From positions 1 to 17,788 of the forward strand of contig JBGPBV010000138.1 of NCBI GenBank assembly GCA_041481445.1: DNA of 17,788 nt, given 5' to 3'. Made by a program: the position numbers and the translations under genes. Source of the DNA: AA29 sp041481445 (lineage in GTDB: Bacteria > Acidobacteriota > Vicinamibacteria > Fen-336). Of the stretch, positions 7,038-14,515 are shown in pieces. A model generated the notes under the pieces. That model was given only the letters and a program-made list of their open reading frames with translations. It was not told the DNA's origin and did not search any database. Position 1 is the stretch's first letter. The number at the start of each line of letters is the position of its first letter.

Positions 7038-9824
7038 ATGCCCGAAGCGATCCTCGCGCGCGGCGTTCGCGTCCACAACCTCAAGGGGATCGACGTCTCC
7101 ATCCCGACCCGGCAGCTGGTCGTGGTCACCGGGGTCTCCGGCTCGGGCAAGAGCAGCCTCGCCTTCGACACCCTCTACGCCGAGGGCCATCGCCGCTACG
7201 TCGAGAGCCTCTCCGCCTACGCCCGGCAGTTCCTGGAGCGCATGGAGAAGCCGGCCGTCGACGGGATCGACGGGATCTGCCCGGCGGTGGCCATCCGGCA
7301 GCGCACGCCCTCGCGCAACCCGCGCTCCACCGTGGCCACCTCCACCGAGATCCACGACCACCTGCGCGTCCTGTTCGCGCGCGCGGGACGGACGGTCTGC
7401 CCGACCTGTGGGAGCGAGGTCACGAAGGACACCGCGGAGACGGTGACCCACCGCCTGCTCGGCCTCCCGGAGGACTCGCGCGTGCTGGTCGCGTTCCCGG
7501 TCTCCGCGGGGGGCATCCCGCGCGCGGACCTCTTCGAGCGGCTGCTCAAGCGCGGCTTCCGCCGCCTGCTGGCGGAGGAGCAGGTCATCGACCTCGAGGG
7601 TCTGGATCCCGCGATGGCTCCCGCCGGCGACGAGATGCTGGTGCTGGTGGACCGCCTGGCCGCGAAGGAGGACACCCGCTCCCGTCTCGTGGACTCGCTG
7701 GAGACCGCGTTCGGCGAGGGCGGGGGACGCGCGGTGGTGCGCGTCCTGGGCGGCCCCGAGCTGCGCTTCTCCGAGGGCTTCGACTGCGCGCGCTGCGGCC
7801 GCGGCTTCGAGGAGCCCCAGCCGCGCCTCTTCAGCTTCAACAACCCCTACGGGGCCTGCCCGATCTGTCACGGCTTCGGCAACCTGATCGAGGTCGACCA
7901 GGACCTCGTCATCCCGGACAAGGAGCGCACGCTGCGCAAGGGCGCGGTCGAGCCCTGGAACAAGCCGCACTACAAGACGGCCCAGGCGGAGCTGCGGCGG
8001 TTCGCCCGGCGGCGCGGGGTGTCTCTCGACACCCCCTGGAAGGACCTGCCCGAGGAGCACCGCCGCCTCGTCCTCGAGGGCGACGAGGAGTTCCAGGGCG
8101 TGGTCGGGTTCTTCCGCTGGCTCGAGACCAAGAAGTACAAGGTCCAGGTGCGGGTCTTCCTGAGCCGGTACCGCGGGTACCAGGTCTGCCCGGCCTGCCG
8201 CGGCACCCGCCTGCGGCCGGAGGCGCTGGGGGTGCGGGTGGGAGGGCGGGGCATCGACGAGGTCTGCGCGCTCTCCGTCCGCGAGGCCCTCGTCTTCGTG
8301 GAGACGATCCCGCTCGAGGAGACGGACCGCGCGGTGGCGGCCAAGGTCCTCTACGAGCTCCAGCGGCGCCTGCAGTACCTCACGGACGTGGGCCTCGACT
8401 ACCTGACCCTGGACCGCCCGTTCGCCTCCCTCTCCGGCGGGGAGGCGCAGCGGATCGCGCTGGCCACCGCGCTGGGCACCGGCCTGGTGGGCACGCTCTA
8501 CGTCCTCGACGAGCCCTCCATCGGCCTGCACCCGCGGGACACCAACCGCCTGATCGACGTCCTCAAGGCCCTCCGCGACCAGGGCAACACGGTGGTGGTG
8601 GTGGAGCACGACCGCGCGATCATCAAGGTCGCCGACCACGTCATCGATCTGGGGCCGGGGGCGGGCGAGCAGGGCGGCCGCGTGGTCTTCGCGGGCTCGT
8701 TCCCGGAGCTGATGCGCGACGGGCGCAGCCTCACCGGCAAGTACCTGCGCGGCGAGCTGCAGATACCGGTGCCCAGCAAGCGGCGGCGCGGGAACGGCCT
8801 CGCCTTGAGCCTGCGGGGCGCGCGCGCCCACAACCTCAAGGGCATCGACGTCAAGATCCCGCTGGGCGCCCTCACCTGCGTGACCGGCGTCTCCGGCTCC
8901 GGCAAGTCCACCCTCGTCACCGACGTGATCTGCGCGGCGCTGCTCCATCGCCAGGGGCGCTGGGACCGGCCGGTGGGCGCGCACGACGCCCTCGAGGGCG
9001 CGTCCTACGTGGACGAGATCGTGGTGGTCGACCAGTCGCCCATCGGGCGCACGCCGCGCTCGAACCCCGTGACCTACTTGAAGGCCTTCGACGGCATCCG
9101 TGAGCTGTTCGCGGCCACGCGCGACGCCCGGGCCCGCGGCCTCACCGCCAGCCACTTCTCCTTCAACGTGCCCGGCGGCCGCTGCGAGACCTGCGCCGGG
9201 GACGGGCAGGTGCGCGTGGACATGCAGTTCCTGGCCGACGTGTCGCTCGTGTGCGAGACCTGCGGGGGCCGGCGGTACCGCCCGCCCGTGCTGGAGGTGC
9301 GCTACCGCGGCCGCTCGATCAACCAGGTGCTGGACATGACCGTGCACGAGGCGGTGCACTTCTTCTCCGGCCAGCCCGCGGTGGTGCGCCGCCTGAAGCT
9401 GTTCGAGGAGATCGGCCTGGGCTACCTGCGCCTCGGCCAGTCCGCGACCACGCTCTCCGGCGGCGAGGCGCAGCGCATAAAGCTGGCCGCCCATCTCGCG
9501 CGCAAGGCCGGGCAGCGCGTGCTCTACGTCCTCGACGAGCCGACGACGGGCCTGCACCTGGGCGACATCAACGAGCTGCTCGGCTGCTTCCACCGTCTCC
9601 TGGAGGCAGGGGCGACCCTGCTCGTGGTCGAGCACAACATGGACGTGGTCAAGCAGGCGGACTGGATCGTCGACCTGGGCCCGGAGGGCGGCGCGGACGG
9701 CGGCCACCTGGTCTTCCAGGGCACGCCGGAGGCGCTGGCCGCCTCTCCCGGCGCCAGCCTCACCGCCCGCTACCTCCGCGGCGCCCTGGCCGCGCCCGTG
9801 CGGCAAGTGCTCGCCGAGGTCTGA
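7038..9824 (+). CDS. uvrA: UvrABC excinuclease subunit A
   Basis: The 928-residue product is near the usual UvrA length and carries both ABC modules. First Walker A is GVSGSGKSS (32-40) and second is GVSGSGKST (617-625). Signature motifs LSGGEAQR occur near 465 and 806, with DEPSIGLHP and DEPTTGLHL after them. Zinc ligands are visible as Cys250/253 with Cys274/277 and as Cys716/719 with Cys739/742, the latter being the C-terminal DNA-recognition zinc finger. UvrA dimers scan DNA for bulky lesions and load UvrB. The ATG at 7038 follows GAGAGG. The STVATSTEIHDHLR segment differs a little from the more common STVGTVTEIYDYLR. The gene stands alone with its own promoter; uvrB and uvrC are not in the window. 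Confidence 0.97.
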   Translation: MPEAILARGVRVHNLKGIDVSIPTRQLVVVTGVSGSGKSSLAFDTLYAEGHRRYVESLSAYARQFLERMEKPAVDGIDGICPAVAIRQRTPSRNPRSTVATSTEIHDHLRVLFARAGRTVCPTCGSEVTKDTAETVTHRLLGLPEDSRVLVAFPVSAGGIPRADLFERLLKRGFRRLLAEEQVIDLEGLDPAMAPAGDEMLVLVDRLAAKEDTRSRLVDSLETAFGEGGGRAVVRVLGGPELRFSEGFDCARCGRGFEEPQPRLFSFNNPYGACPICHGFGNLIEVDQDLVIPDKERTLRKGAVEPWNKPHYKTAQAELRRFARRRGVSLDTPWKDLPEEHRRLVLEGDEEFQGVVGFFRWLETKKYKVQVRVFLSRYRGYQVCPACRGTRLRPEALGVRVGGRGIDEVCALSVREALVFVETIPLEETDRAVAAKVLYELQRRLQYLTDVGLDYLTLDRPFASLSGGEAQRIALATALGTGLVGTLYVLDEPSIGLHPRDTNRLIDVLKALRDQGNTVVVVEHDRAIIKVADHVIDLGPGAGEQGGRVVFAGSFPELMRDGRSLTGKYLRGELQIPVPSKRRRGNGLALSLRGARAHNLKGIDVKIPLGALTCVTGVSGSGKSTLVTDVICAALLHRQGRWDRPVGAHDALEGASYVDEIVVVDQSPIGRTPRSNPVTYLKAFDGIRELFAATRDARARGLTASHFSFNVPGGRCETCAGDGQVRVDMQFLADVSLVCETCGGRRYRPPVLEVRYRGRSINQVLDMTVHEAVHFFSGQPAVVRRLKLFEEIGLGYLRLGQSATTLSGGEAQRIKLAAHLARKAGQRVLYVLDEPTTGLHLGDINELLGCFHRLLEAGATLLVVEHNMDVVKQADWIVDLGPEGGADGGHLVFQGTPEALAASPGASLTARYLRGALAAPVRQVLAEV

Positions 9825-9853
9825 AAAGGCCGGCGGCTCGCTCGGCAAGTCTC

Positions 9854-9862
9854 TGATATCAT
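9854..9862 (+). promoter_or_regulatory. Extended -10 promoter for the HEAT-repeat gene
   Basis: TGATATCAT (hexamer 9857-9862) lies 30 bases after the uvrA stop and 70 bases before the ATG at 9932. No -35 is evident. TGATATCA is itself a palindrome, so either strand could be read. Confidence 0.55.
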
Positions 9863-9931
9863 CGGGCGTTCTCTGCGGCGCGCGGAATCCGGGCCGGGCC
9901 GCACCGCGCGCGGAGATGGGGAGGGGGATGG

Positions 9932-11233
9932 ATGATCCAGCGGACCGGGCTGGCGGCGCTTGTCTTCGTGCTGCTGGCCGGCGTGTCTGGCGCGGCTTCC
10001 CGTCCCTCCTTCGACGACCTCGTCGCCAACCTGAAGAGTCCCAATGCCAGCACGCGCCGCGAGGCGGCGGGCGAGCTGGGACGCAGCCGCCGCCGGGAGG
10101 CGGTCACGCCCCTGGCCGCCCTCGTGCGCGACCCGGACGCCAAGGTCCGCCTGGAGGTCGTGCGCGCGCTGCGCGAGCTGCGTGACCTCTCCGCGGTGCC
10201 CGCGATGGTGACCTCGCTCTCGGACGGCGAGGCGCAGATCCGGGAGGAGGCGATCGGCTCGCTGGTCGAGATGTACGCGGACCGCGACCGCGGCAATCCG
10301 GTGGGGCGGTTCCTCGAGCTGTTCTCGGACGAGTACGACCGCTCGTCCATCCCTCCCTACACCCCCGTCGACCCCGCGGTGATCCGCGCGCTGGCGAACG
10401 AGCTGCGGGACGAGGAGAAGGACATCCGGGAGGAGGCGGCCTTCGCGATCGGCATCCTCAACGGGACGGAGGTCGTGCCCGCGCTCACCGAGGCCCTCAA
10501 GGACCCGGAGCCCTCGGTGCGCGGGGCCGCCGCCACCGCGATCGGCAAGATCGGCACCGCCGAGGACGGCCGGACGCTGGTGCCGCTGCTCTCCGACGAG
10601 TCGGCGGCGGTGCGGAACCGGGTCATGCAGGCCATCGGCGTGCTGCACGTCAAGGAGGCGGGTCCGGCCCTGCGGCAGCTCTACGAGGCCAATCGCCGCA
10701 AGGAAGGTGGGATCCGCATCCTGGCCGCGCTCAGCCGGATCGGCGACCCCGCCCAGGTGGACCTGTTCCAGGAGCTGGTGCAGGACCCCGATCCCGAGCG
10801 CAAGCGGCTGGCCATCGAAGGCCTCGGGCGCATCTCGGACGCCTCGCGCCTGGCCGCCTTCAAGAAGGACTACCAGCGCGAGAAGAACGACGAGCTGCGC
10901 CTGGCCTACAGCTTCGCCCTCACCCTGCTCGGGGACCGCGCCTTCCTCGACACGATCGTGCTCAGCCTGCCCTCGCGCACGGTGGGGACGCGCAGCCGGA
11001 GCTACCTCCTGGAGATGGGGCCGACGATACTGCCCGAGCTGTACCCGTACCTCAACGATCCGGAGGCGGAGATCCGGGCCGCGCTGTGCGACATCATCGC
11101 GAGCTTCGGCGATGCGGACGCGATCCCGCGGCTCACGCCGCTGATCAACGATCCCAGCCAGACCGTGGCCGACAAGGCCAACCGCGCGGTGGAGCGGTTG
11201 CGGCGGGCGGGAGGAGCGAAAGCCTCGCGCTGA
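9932..11233 (+). CDS. Secreted HEAT-repeat protein
   Basis: The 433-residue protein begins with a Sec signal peptide (hydrophobic segment about residues 6-20, cleavage near GAAS). Most of the rest is a run of HEAT/PBS-lyase-like helical repeats with the recurring pattern A-L-x-D-P-x-x-x-V-R-x-x-A. Clear units include LVRDPDAKVRLEVVRAL, ALKDPEPSVRGAAATAIGKI, LLSDESAAVRNRVMQAIGVL and YLNDPEAEIRAALCDII. Such solenoids are protein-binding scaffolds. No lipobox is seen, so it is probably periplasmic. The ATG at 9932 follows GGGGAGGGGG. The next gene, a TPR lipoprotein, begins 31 bases after its stop, so the two probably form an operon and may be partners. The specific function is unknown. Confidence 0.85.
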   Translation: MIQRTGLAALVFVLLAGVSGAASRPSFDDLVANLKSPNASTRREAAGELGRSRRREAVTPLAALVRDPDAKVRLEVVRALRELRDLSAVPAMVTSLSDGEAQIREEAIGSLVEMYADRDRGNPVGRFLELFSDEYDRSSIPPYTPVDPAVIRALANELRDEEKDIREEAAFAIGILNGTEVVPALTEALKDPEPSVRGAAATAIGKIGTAEDGRTLVPLLSDESAAVRNRVMQAIGVLHVKEAGPALRQLYEANRRKEGGIRILAALSRIGDPAQVDLFQELVQDPDPERKRLAIEGLGRISDASRLAAFKKDYQREKNDELRLAYSFALTLLGDRAFLDTIVLSLPSRTVGTRSRSYLLEMGPTILPELYPYLNDPEAEIRAALCDIIASFGDADAIPRLTPLINDPSQTVADKANRAVERLRRAGGAKASR

Positions 11234-11264
11234 GGACGGCCGGCGCGGGCGGAGGAGGATCCTC

Positions 11265-12227
11265 GTGAGTGGTCGCCGGTGGGTCGTGGCCGCCCTGTCC
11301 GTCGGGGTCGCCGTGGCCTTCGCCGCCTGCCGTCACCTGCCGGGAGCCAGCGGGGGCGACAGCGGCCTCTCCAGCACCGTCCGGGAGGGCAAGTCGCTCC
11401 TGGAATCGGGACAGCTCGACGCCGCCCTCGCCGAGTTGCAGAAGTCGCCCGACGACCCCGATTCCCTCTACTACCAGGGGCGGGTCTGGGCGAAGAAGGC
11501 CGAATCGGCCCCCCTTCCCACTCCGCCGCCCGCGCCGTCGCCGCTTCCGCGCGGATGGCAGCCGCCGCCGACGCCCGAGTTCAAGATGGAGGAGGTCCGG
11601 GCGGCCCAGCTCTACGAGAAGGCGATCGCGGCGCGACCCGACGCGGCCGCTCCCCACCTCGCGCTCGCCCAGCTCCTCGCCCCCCATGCCGCGCACCAAT
11701 ACGACCTCGCGGACGAGGCGGCGCGGCACAAGAAGCCGGCCCCTCCGCCGGCCGAGCTTCCCGTCGACACGAGCGTGGACCGCGTCATCCGCGCCTACCA
11801 GTTCGCGATGCAGGCCGATCCGGCCGATGCCACCGCGGTGGACGAGCTCATCCGGTTCGGCCGCCGCGTCGGCCGCCTGGACGCCTCGGAGGCGGGCTTC
11901 AAGGAGATGATCCGCCGCAAGAAGGAGAAGGAGACCGCGGAGCCGCTGACCCGGTACGGCGACTTCCTCGCCGACGAGAAGAAGGAGCCGCTGGCCGCGA
12001 TCGAGCAGTACCGGCAGGCCCTCATCTGGGTGCCCGACGACGACAAGACGCGGAGCAAGATCGCCGGGATCTACCTCAAGATGGCGGCGGAGGCGTTCGC
12101 CCAGCAGCAGTACGCGGTGACGGAGGACCACCTCAAGGACGCCTCGCGGTACATCACCGACCGTACGTCGTCCCAGGCCCAGACCCTGCAGGAGTTCCAG
12201 GCCCGGCTCCACAGCATCCGGCGGTAG
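11265..12227 (+). CDS. TPR-like repeat lipoprotein
   Basis: The 320-residue product starts at GTG 11265 behind a strong ribosome site (GGAGGAGGA). It has a type II signal peptide ending in FAAC, with Cys22 the likely lipid-attachment residue. Behind it are TPR-like helix pairs: EGKSLLESGQLDAALAELQK, YEKAIAARPDAAAPHLALAQLL, YQFAMQADPADATAVDELIR and IEQYRQALIWVPDDDKTRSKIAGIYLKMA. A Pro-rich linker (PLPTPPPAPSPLPRGWQPPP) separates the first repeat from the rest. It is probably anchored in the outer membrane or inner-membrane face of the periplasm and binds partner proteins. Co-transcription with the HEAT protein is likely. I cannot assign a defined pathway. Confidence 0.82.
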   Translation: MSGRRWVVAALSVGVAVAFAACRHLPGASGGDSGLSSTVREGKSLLESGQLDAALAELQKSPDDPDSLYYQGRVWAKKAESAPLPTPPPAPSPLPRGWQPPPTPEFKMEEVRAAQLYEKAIAARPDAAAPHLALAQLLAPHAAHQYDLADEAARHKKPAPPPAELPVDTSVDRVIRAYQFAMQADPADATAVDELIRFGRRVGRLDASEAGFKEMIRRKKEKETAEPLTRYGDFLADEKKEPLAAIEQYRQALIWVPDDDKTRSKIAGIYLKMAAEAFAQQQYAVTEDHLKDASRYITDRTSSQAQTLQEFQARLHSIRR

Positions 12228-12243
12228 GCGGTCGCGAAAGACC

Positions 12244-12762
12244 TCAGAACGGGGTGCGGCCCTGCCCGTTCTGGTCGACGTAGACGAGCCCCGATTCGTA
12301 GGGGTTGCCCGGCGAGTAGAACTGGGTGATCGACTCGCCGCCCACCTTGAGCCGATCGGCGGTGATCCCTTCCGTCGGCCCGCCCACGATGTGCGGATCG
12401 TAGATGCGCACGAGGTACGGGTCGCCGCGCGGAGGGAAGTTGACGGGCACGGTGGTGGCGGTGCCGCGCCAGACGTAGCGCCCGGGCTCCTTCTTCAGGA
12501 AGAACTCGCCGCCCGGCTGCATCCAGCTCCCGAAGAACACGACGTTGTCGTCGCAGCGGGGCGATCCCGCCACGCATTCCACCACTTGCGTGTATTCGAC
12601 GGTGACGGAGACGGTGCCCGGCGGGTTGACCAGCGCGGCCTCCTCGGGCCCGGCCGTGCGCTTGAAGGCGTTGCAGGAGAGGGTGCCCAGAAGGGCGGCG
12701 GCCAGGAGAGCCACCCGGGCCGCGGATACGCGTGAGGCCGGCTGGGGCCGATTGCGGGCCAT
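12244..12762 (-). CDS. Hypothetical lipoprotein
   Basis: This 172-residue protein has a type II signal peptide with lipobox LGTLSC (Cys about residue 29) after an Arg-containing N-terminus and an Ala/Leu-rich core. The mature part has beta-rich segments (GTVSVTVEYTQVVEC, GRYVWRGTATTVPVNF, YLVRIYDPHIVGG) and two extra cysteines in VECVAGSPRC, which may form a disulfide. No family was recognised. The ATG at 12762 was chosen over the in-frame GTG at 12771 because a GGAGG lies 9 bases upstream of it. It converges with the TPR gene (16 bases between stops) and diverges from the response regulator gene, sharing a symmetric promoter with it. Confidence 0.75.
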   Translation of the reverse strand: MARNRPQPASRVSAARVALLAAALLGTLSCNAFKRTAGPEEAALVNPPGTVSVTVEYTQVVECVAGSPRCDDNVVFFGSWMQPGGEFFLKKEPGRYVWRGTATTVPVNFPPRGDPYLVRIYDPHIVGGPTEGITADRLKVGGESITQFYSPGNPYESGLVYVDQNGQGRTPF

Positions 12763-12784
12763 CACTCCCACCCTCCAGAACGCG

Positions 12785-12794
12785 ATGATAGCAT
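12785..12794. promoter_or_regulatory. Symmetric divergent -10 element (lipoprotein gene / response regulator gene)
   Basis: On the minus strand 12793-12785 reads TGCTATCAT, the window's common extended -10. On the plus strand 12786-12794 reads TGATAGCAT, which also fits TGnTAnnAT. Minus-strand transcription would begin near 12778, about 16 bases before the lipoprotein ATG. Plus-strand transcription would begin near 12801, at the ATG of the regulator, implying a leaderless mRNA. Confidence 0.55.
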
Positions 12795-12800
12795 GCGGGC

Positions 12801-14174
12801 ATGTTGGAGCCGGCCCTCCCGGCGACCCTGGTCATCGACGACGATGACGCCGTCCGCGAGACCTGTGTCGAGCTCCTCGAGGCGCGCGGGCACAAGACCC
12901 TGGCCGCGGCCTCCGTCCGCGAAGGGCTGCGCCTGTTCTCCGAGCACCGGCCGGCGGCGGTGCTCCTGGACCTGCGGCTTCCCGACGGCACCGGCATCGA
13001 CGTGCTCCGCGAGTTCCAACGCCAGGCCCCCGGCACCCCCGTCGTCGTGATCTCGGGCCACGGCAGCGTGGCGGAGGCGGTGGAGGCCATGAAGGTGGGC
13101 GCCACCGATTTCCTCGAGAAGCCGGTCTCGCGCGATCGCCTGTTCCAGATCCTCGACCGCATCCTGCACCCGCCCCTTCCCGGCGGGGAGACCGACCTCG
13201 AGAAGGTGGCGGACGGGTCGCGCTACGGGATGGTGGGCCGGTCGGAGGCCATGCGCCGCATCTACCAGCTCATCGAGATGGCGGCGCCCACGAAGTGCCG
13301 CGTGTTCATCGCGGGGGAGAGCGGAACGGGCAAGGAGCTGATCGCGGGGGCGATCCACGCGCTGTCCCCGCGCCGGGAGCGGCCGTTCATCGAGCTCAAC
13401 TGCGCGGCCATCCCCAGCGAGCTCATCGAGAGCGAGATGTTCGGGCACGTGAAGGGCTCCTTCACGGGCGCCGTCTCCGACCGCAAGGGCAAGTTCGAGG
13501 CCGCCACCGGGGGCACCCTCTTCCTCGACGAGATCGGCGACATGAGCCTGATGACCCAGGCCAAGCTCCTGCGCGTGCTCCAGGAGGGCGTGGTGACCCC
13601 GGTGGGCAGCGCCGAGCCGCGGCCGGTGGACGTGCGCATCGTGTCCGCCACCAGCAAGAACCTGCCGGAGGAGATCGTCCGCGGGGCGTTCCGCGAGGAC
13701 CTCTTCCATCGCATCAACGTGCTCACCGTGGCCGTGCCGCCCCTGCGCGCCCGGCGCGAGGACATCCCCGAGCTGGCCGAGCACTTCCTGCGCCTGGCCA
13801 GCGTGGAGAACGGCGTCAAGCCCAAGCGGCTCTCGCCGCGCGCCGTCGACCTCCTCGTCCAGATGCCGTGGCAGGGCAACGTGCGGGAGCTCAGGAACCT
13901 CATGGAGCGCCTGGTGGTGCTGGTGGCCAAGGACGTCGTCGGCCAGCAGGAGGTCATGGACGTCCTCCAGATGCCGGGGGTGCGGGGAGACGAGGCGGGG
14001 CCGCTTCCGCTGCGCCAGGCCCGGGCGCGCTTCGAGCGCCAATACATCCTGTACCGGCTGACCGCCAACCGCGGCAACCTCGGCAACACCGCGCGAGAGC
14101 TGGGCATCGAGCGCACGAACCTGTACCGGAAGATGAAGCAGCTCGGGATCCAGGCACCCTCCCGGTCCCGCTGA
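12801..14174 (+). CDS. Sigma-54-dependent response regulator (NtrC family)
   Basis: The 457-residue protein has three domains. The receiver (about 8-122) has phosphoacceptor Asp57 in LLDLRLPD, the acidic pocket DDDD at 13-16, Ser85 and Lys107. The AAA+ domain (about 142-375) has Walker A GESGTGKE (172-179), the sigma-54 contact loop GSFTGA (219-224; GAFTGA is commoner), Walker B FLDE (241-244) and arginine candidates Arg298 and Arg304. A Fis-type helix-turn-helix (about 405-450) ends in GNLGNTARELGIERTNLYRK. It would activate RNA polymerase with sigma-54 after phosphorylation. No sensor kinase is in the window. No ribosome site precedes the ATG at 12801, which fits a leaderless transcript. 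A -24/-12 promoter lies 150 bases beyond its stop codon. Confidence 0.95.
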   Translation: MLEPALPATLVIDDDDAVRETCVELLEARGHKTLAAASVREGLRLFSEHRPAAVLLDLRLPDGTGIDVLREFQRQAPGTPVVVISGHGSVAEAVEAMKVGATDFLEKPVSRDRLFQILDRILHPPLPGGETDLEKVADGSRYGMVGRSEAMRRIYQLIEMAAPTKCRVFIAGESGTGKELIAGAIHALSPRRERPFIELNCAAIPSELIESEMFGHVKGSFTGAVSDRKGKFEAATGGTLFLDEIGDMSLMTQAKLLRVLQEGVVTPVGSAEPRPVDVRIVSATSKNLPEEIVRGAFREDLFHRINVLTVAVPPLRARREDIPELAEHFLRLASVENGVKPKRLSPRAVDLLVQMPWQGNVRELRNLMERLVVLVAKDVVGQQEVMDVLQMPGVRGDEAGPLPLRQARARFERQYILYRLTANRGNLGNTARELGIERTNLYRKMKQLGIQAPSRSR

Positions 14175-14193
14175 ACCCGCCCTGCACGGCGGC

Positions 14194-14225
14194 TTATCCA
14201 GCCGATAGCGTTGCGGATCGGATAA
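14194..14225. promoter_or_regulatory. Candidate activator-binding inverted repeat (or hairpin) after the regulator gene
   Basis: TTATCC (14194-14199) and GGATAA (14220-14225) are complementary, and between them CCGAT (14202-14206) pairs with ATCGG (14217-14221, which overlaps the right arm). It lies about 125-155 bases upstream of the expected sigma-54 start site, a usual distance for an enhancer site. It is also 20 bases past a stop codon, so a weak hairpin at the gene end is the alternative. Confidence 0.35.
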
Positions 14226-14323
14226 CAGGTCGTTGCGTTTATGCACCATCGGGCTCCTTGCGGCCGGGGGGCCATTGACCCCAAGTCCATACGTTTCAGT
14301 CGGTAGGCCTATTCCGCCTCCCC

Positions 14324-14338
14324 TGGCACACCCCCTGC
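14324..14338 (+). promoter_or_regulatory. Sigma-54 (-24/-12) promoter
   Basis: TGGCAC at 14324-14329 and TGC at 14336-14338 give the invariant GG (14325-14326) and GC (14337-14338) with exactly 10 bases between them, as required for RpoN promoters (consensus TGGCAC-N5-TTGC). Transcription would start near 14350. The T before TGC is C here, a modest departure. A sigma-54 activator gene ends 150 bases upstream, which supports the call. Confidence 0.7.
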
Positions 14339-14349
14339 TTAGTGCTGAT

Positions 14350-14515
14350 CCGACGAGGGATCGCATCACCGGATCCGTACTGGGTGAGTCGAGGCCTTCT
14401 GCTGGTGAACGCCGCGGTTTGGAGGGAGCCGCGACGTAAGCCGTGGGAACGATCGGTCGTGCGACCGATCGGGGACTCGACGCCAGAGCGCGGAGCGGCG
14501 ATTGCGATCCCTTTT
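14350..14515 (+). ncRNA. Putative structured RNA or leader transcribed from the sigma-54 promoter
   Basis: From the predicted start, GGGATCGC (14357-14364) can pair with GCGATCCC (14504-14511), and the stem extends inward by A-T pairs and a bulge. TTTT follows at 14512-14515. Inside, GAGTC (14386-14390) pairs with GACTC (14474-14478). CGCGG (14413-14417) pairs with CCGCG (14429-14433). A palindrome of two 10-base arms lies at 14450-14471. Together these give a closed multi-stem fold of about 155 bases. It matches no RNA family I recognise. It could be a small RNA or the 5' leader of gmd. The pairing is read by eye, without covariation support. Confidence 0.4.
14450..14471. repeat. Perfect palindrome with 10-base arms
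   Basis: CGATCGGTCG (14450-14459) and CGACCGATCG (14462-14471) are exact reverse complements around TG. As RNA it would form an 8-bp stem with a 6-base loop. As DNA it looks like a dimeric regulator site. It lies about 100 bases downstream of the predicted sigma-54 start. Confidence 0.75.

Noticed and set aside
5646..9848. A 1400-codon open frame on the minus strand opposite pspA, the GNAT gene and uvrA
   Set aside because: It mirrors three well-supported plus-strand genes, has biased low-complexity composition and no recognisable domain. Long antisense frames are expected at this GC content.
12228..12243. GGTC-GCGAAA-GACC mini-hairpin between the convergent TPR and lipoprotein genes
   Set aside because: A 4-bp stem without a T-run is too weak to call a terminator.
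14233..14439. Small plus-strand open frames (68 and 94 codons) within the 14175-14586 region
   Set aside because: They have no ribosome site, no recognisable domain and Pro/Arg-rich composition, and they overlap the putative promoter and RNA stems.
14341..14515. tRNA, 6S RNA, SRP RNA or a known riboswitch in the intergenic region
   Set aside because: No T-loop or anticodon arm, no SRP core motif, no 6S central bubble and no riboswitch consensus I know could be matched.
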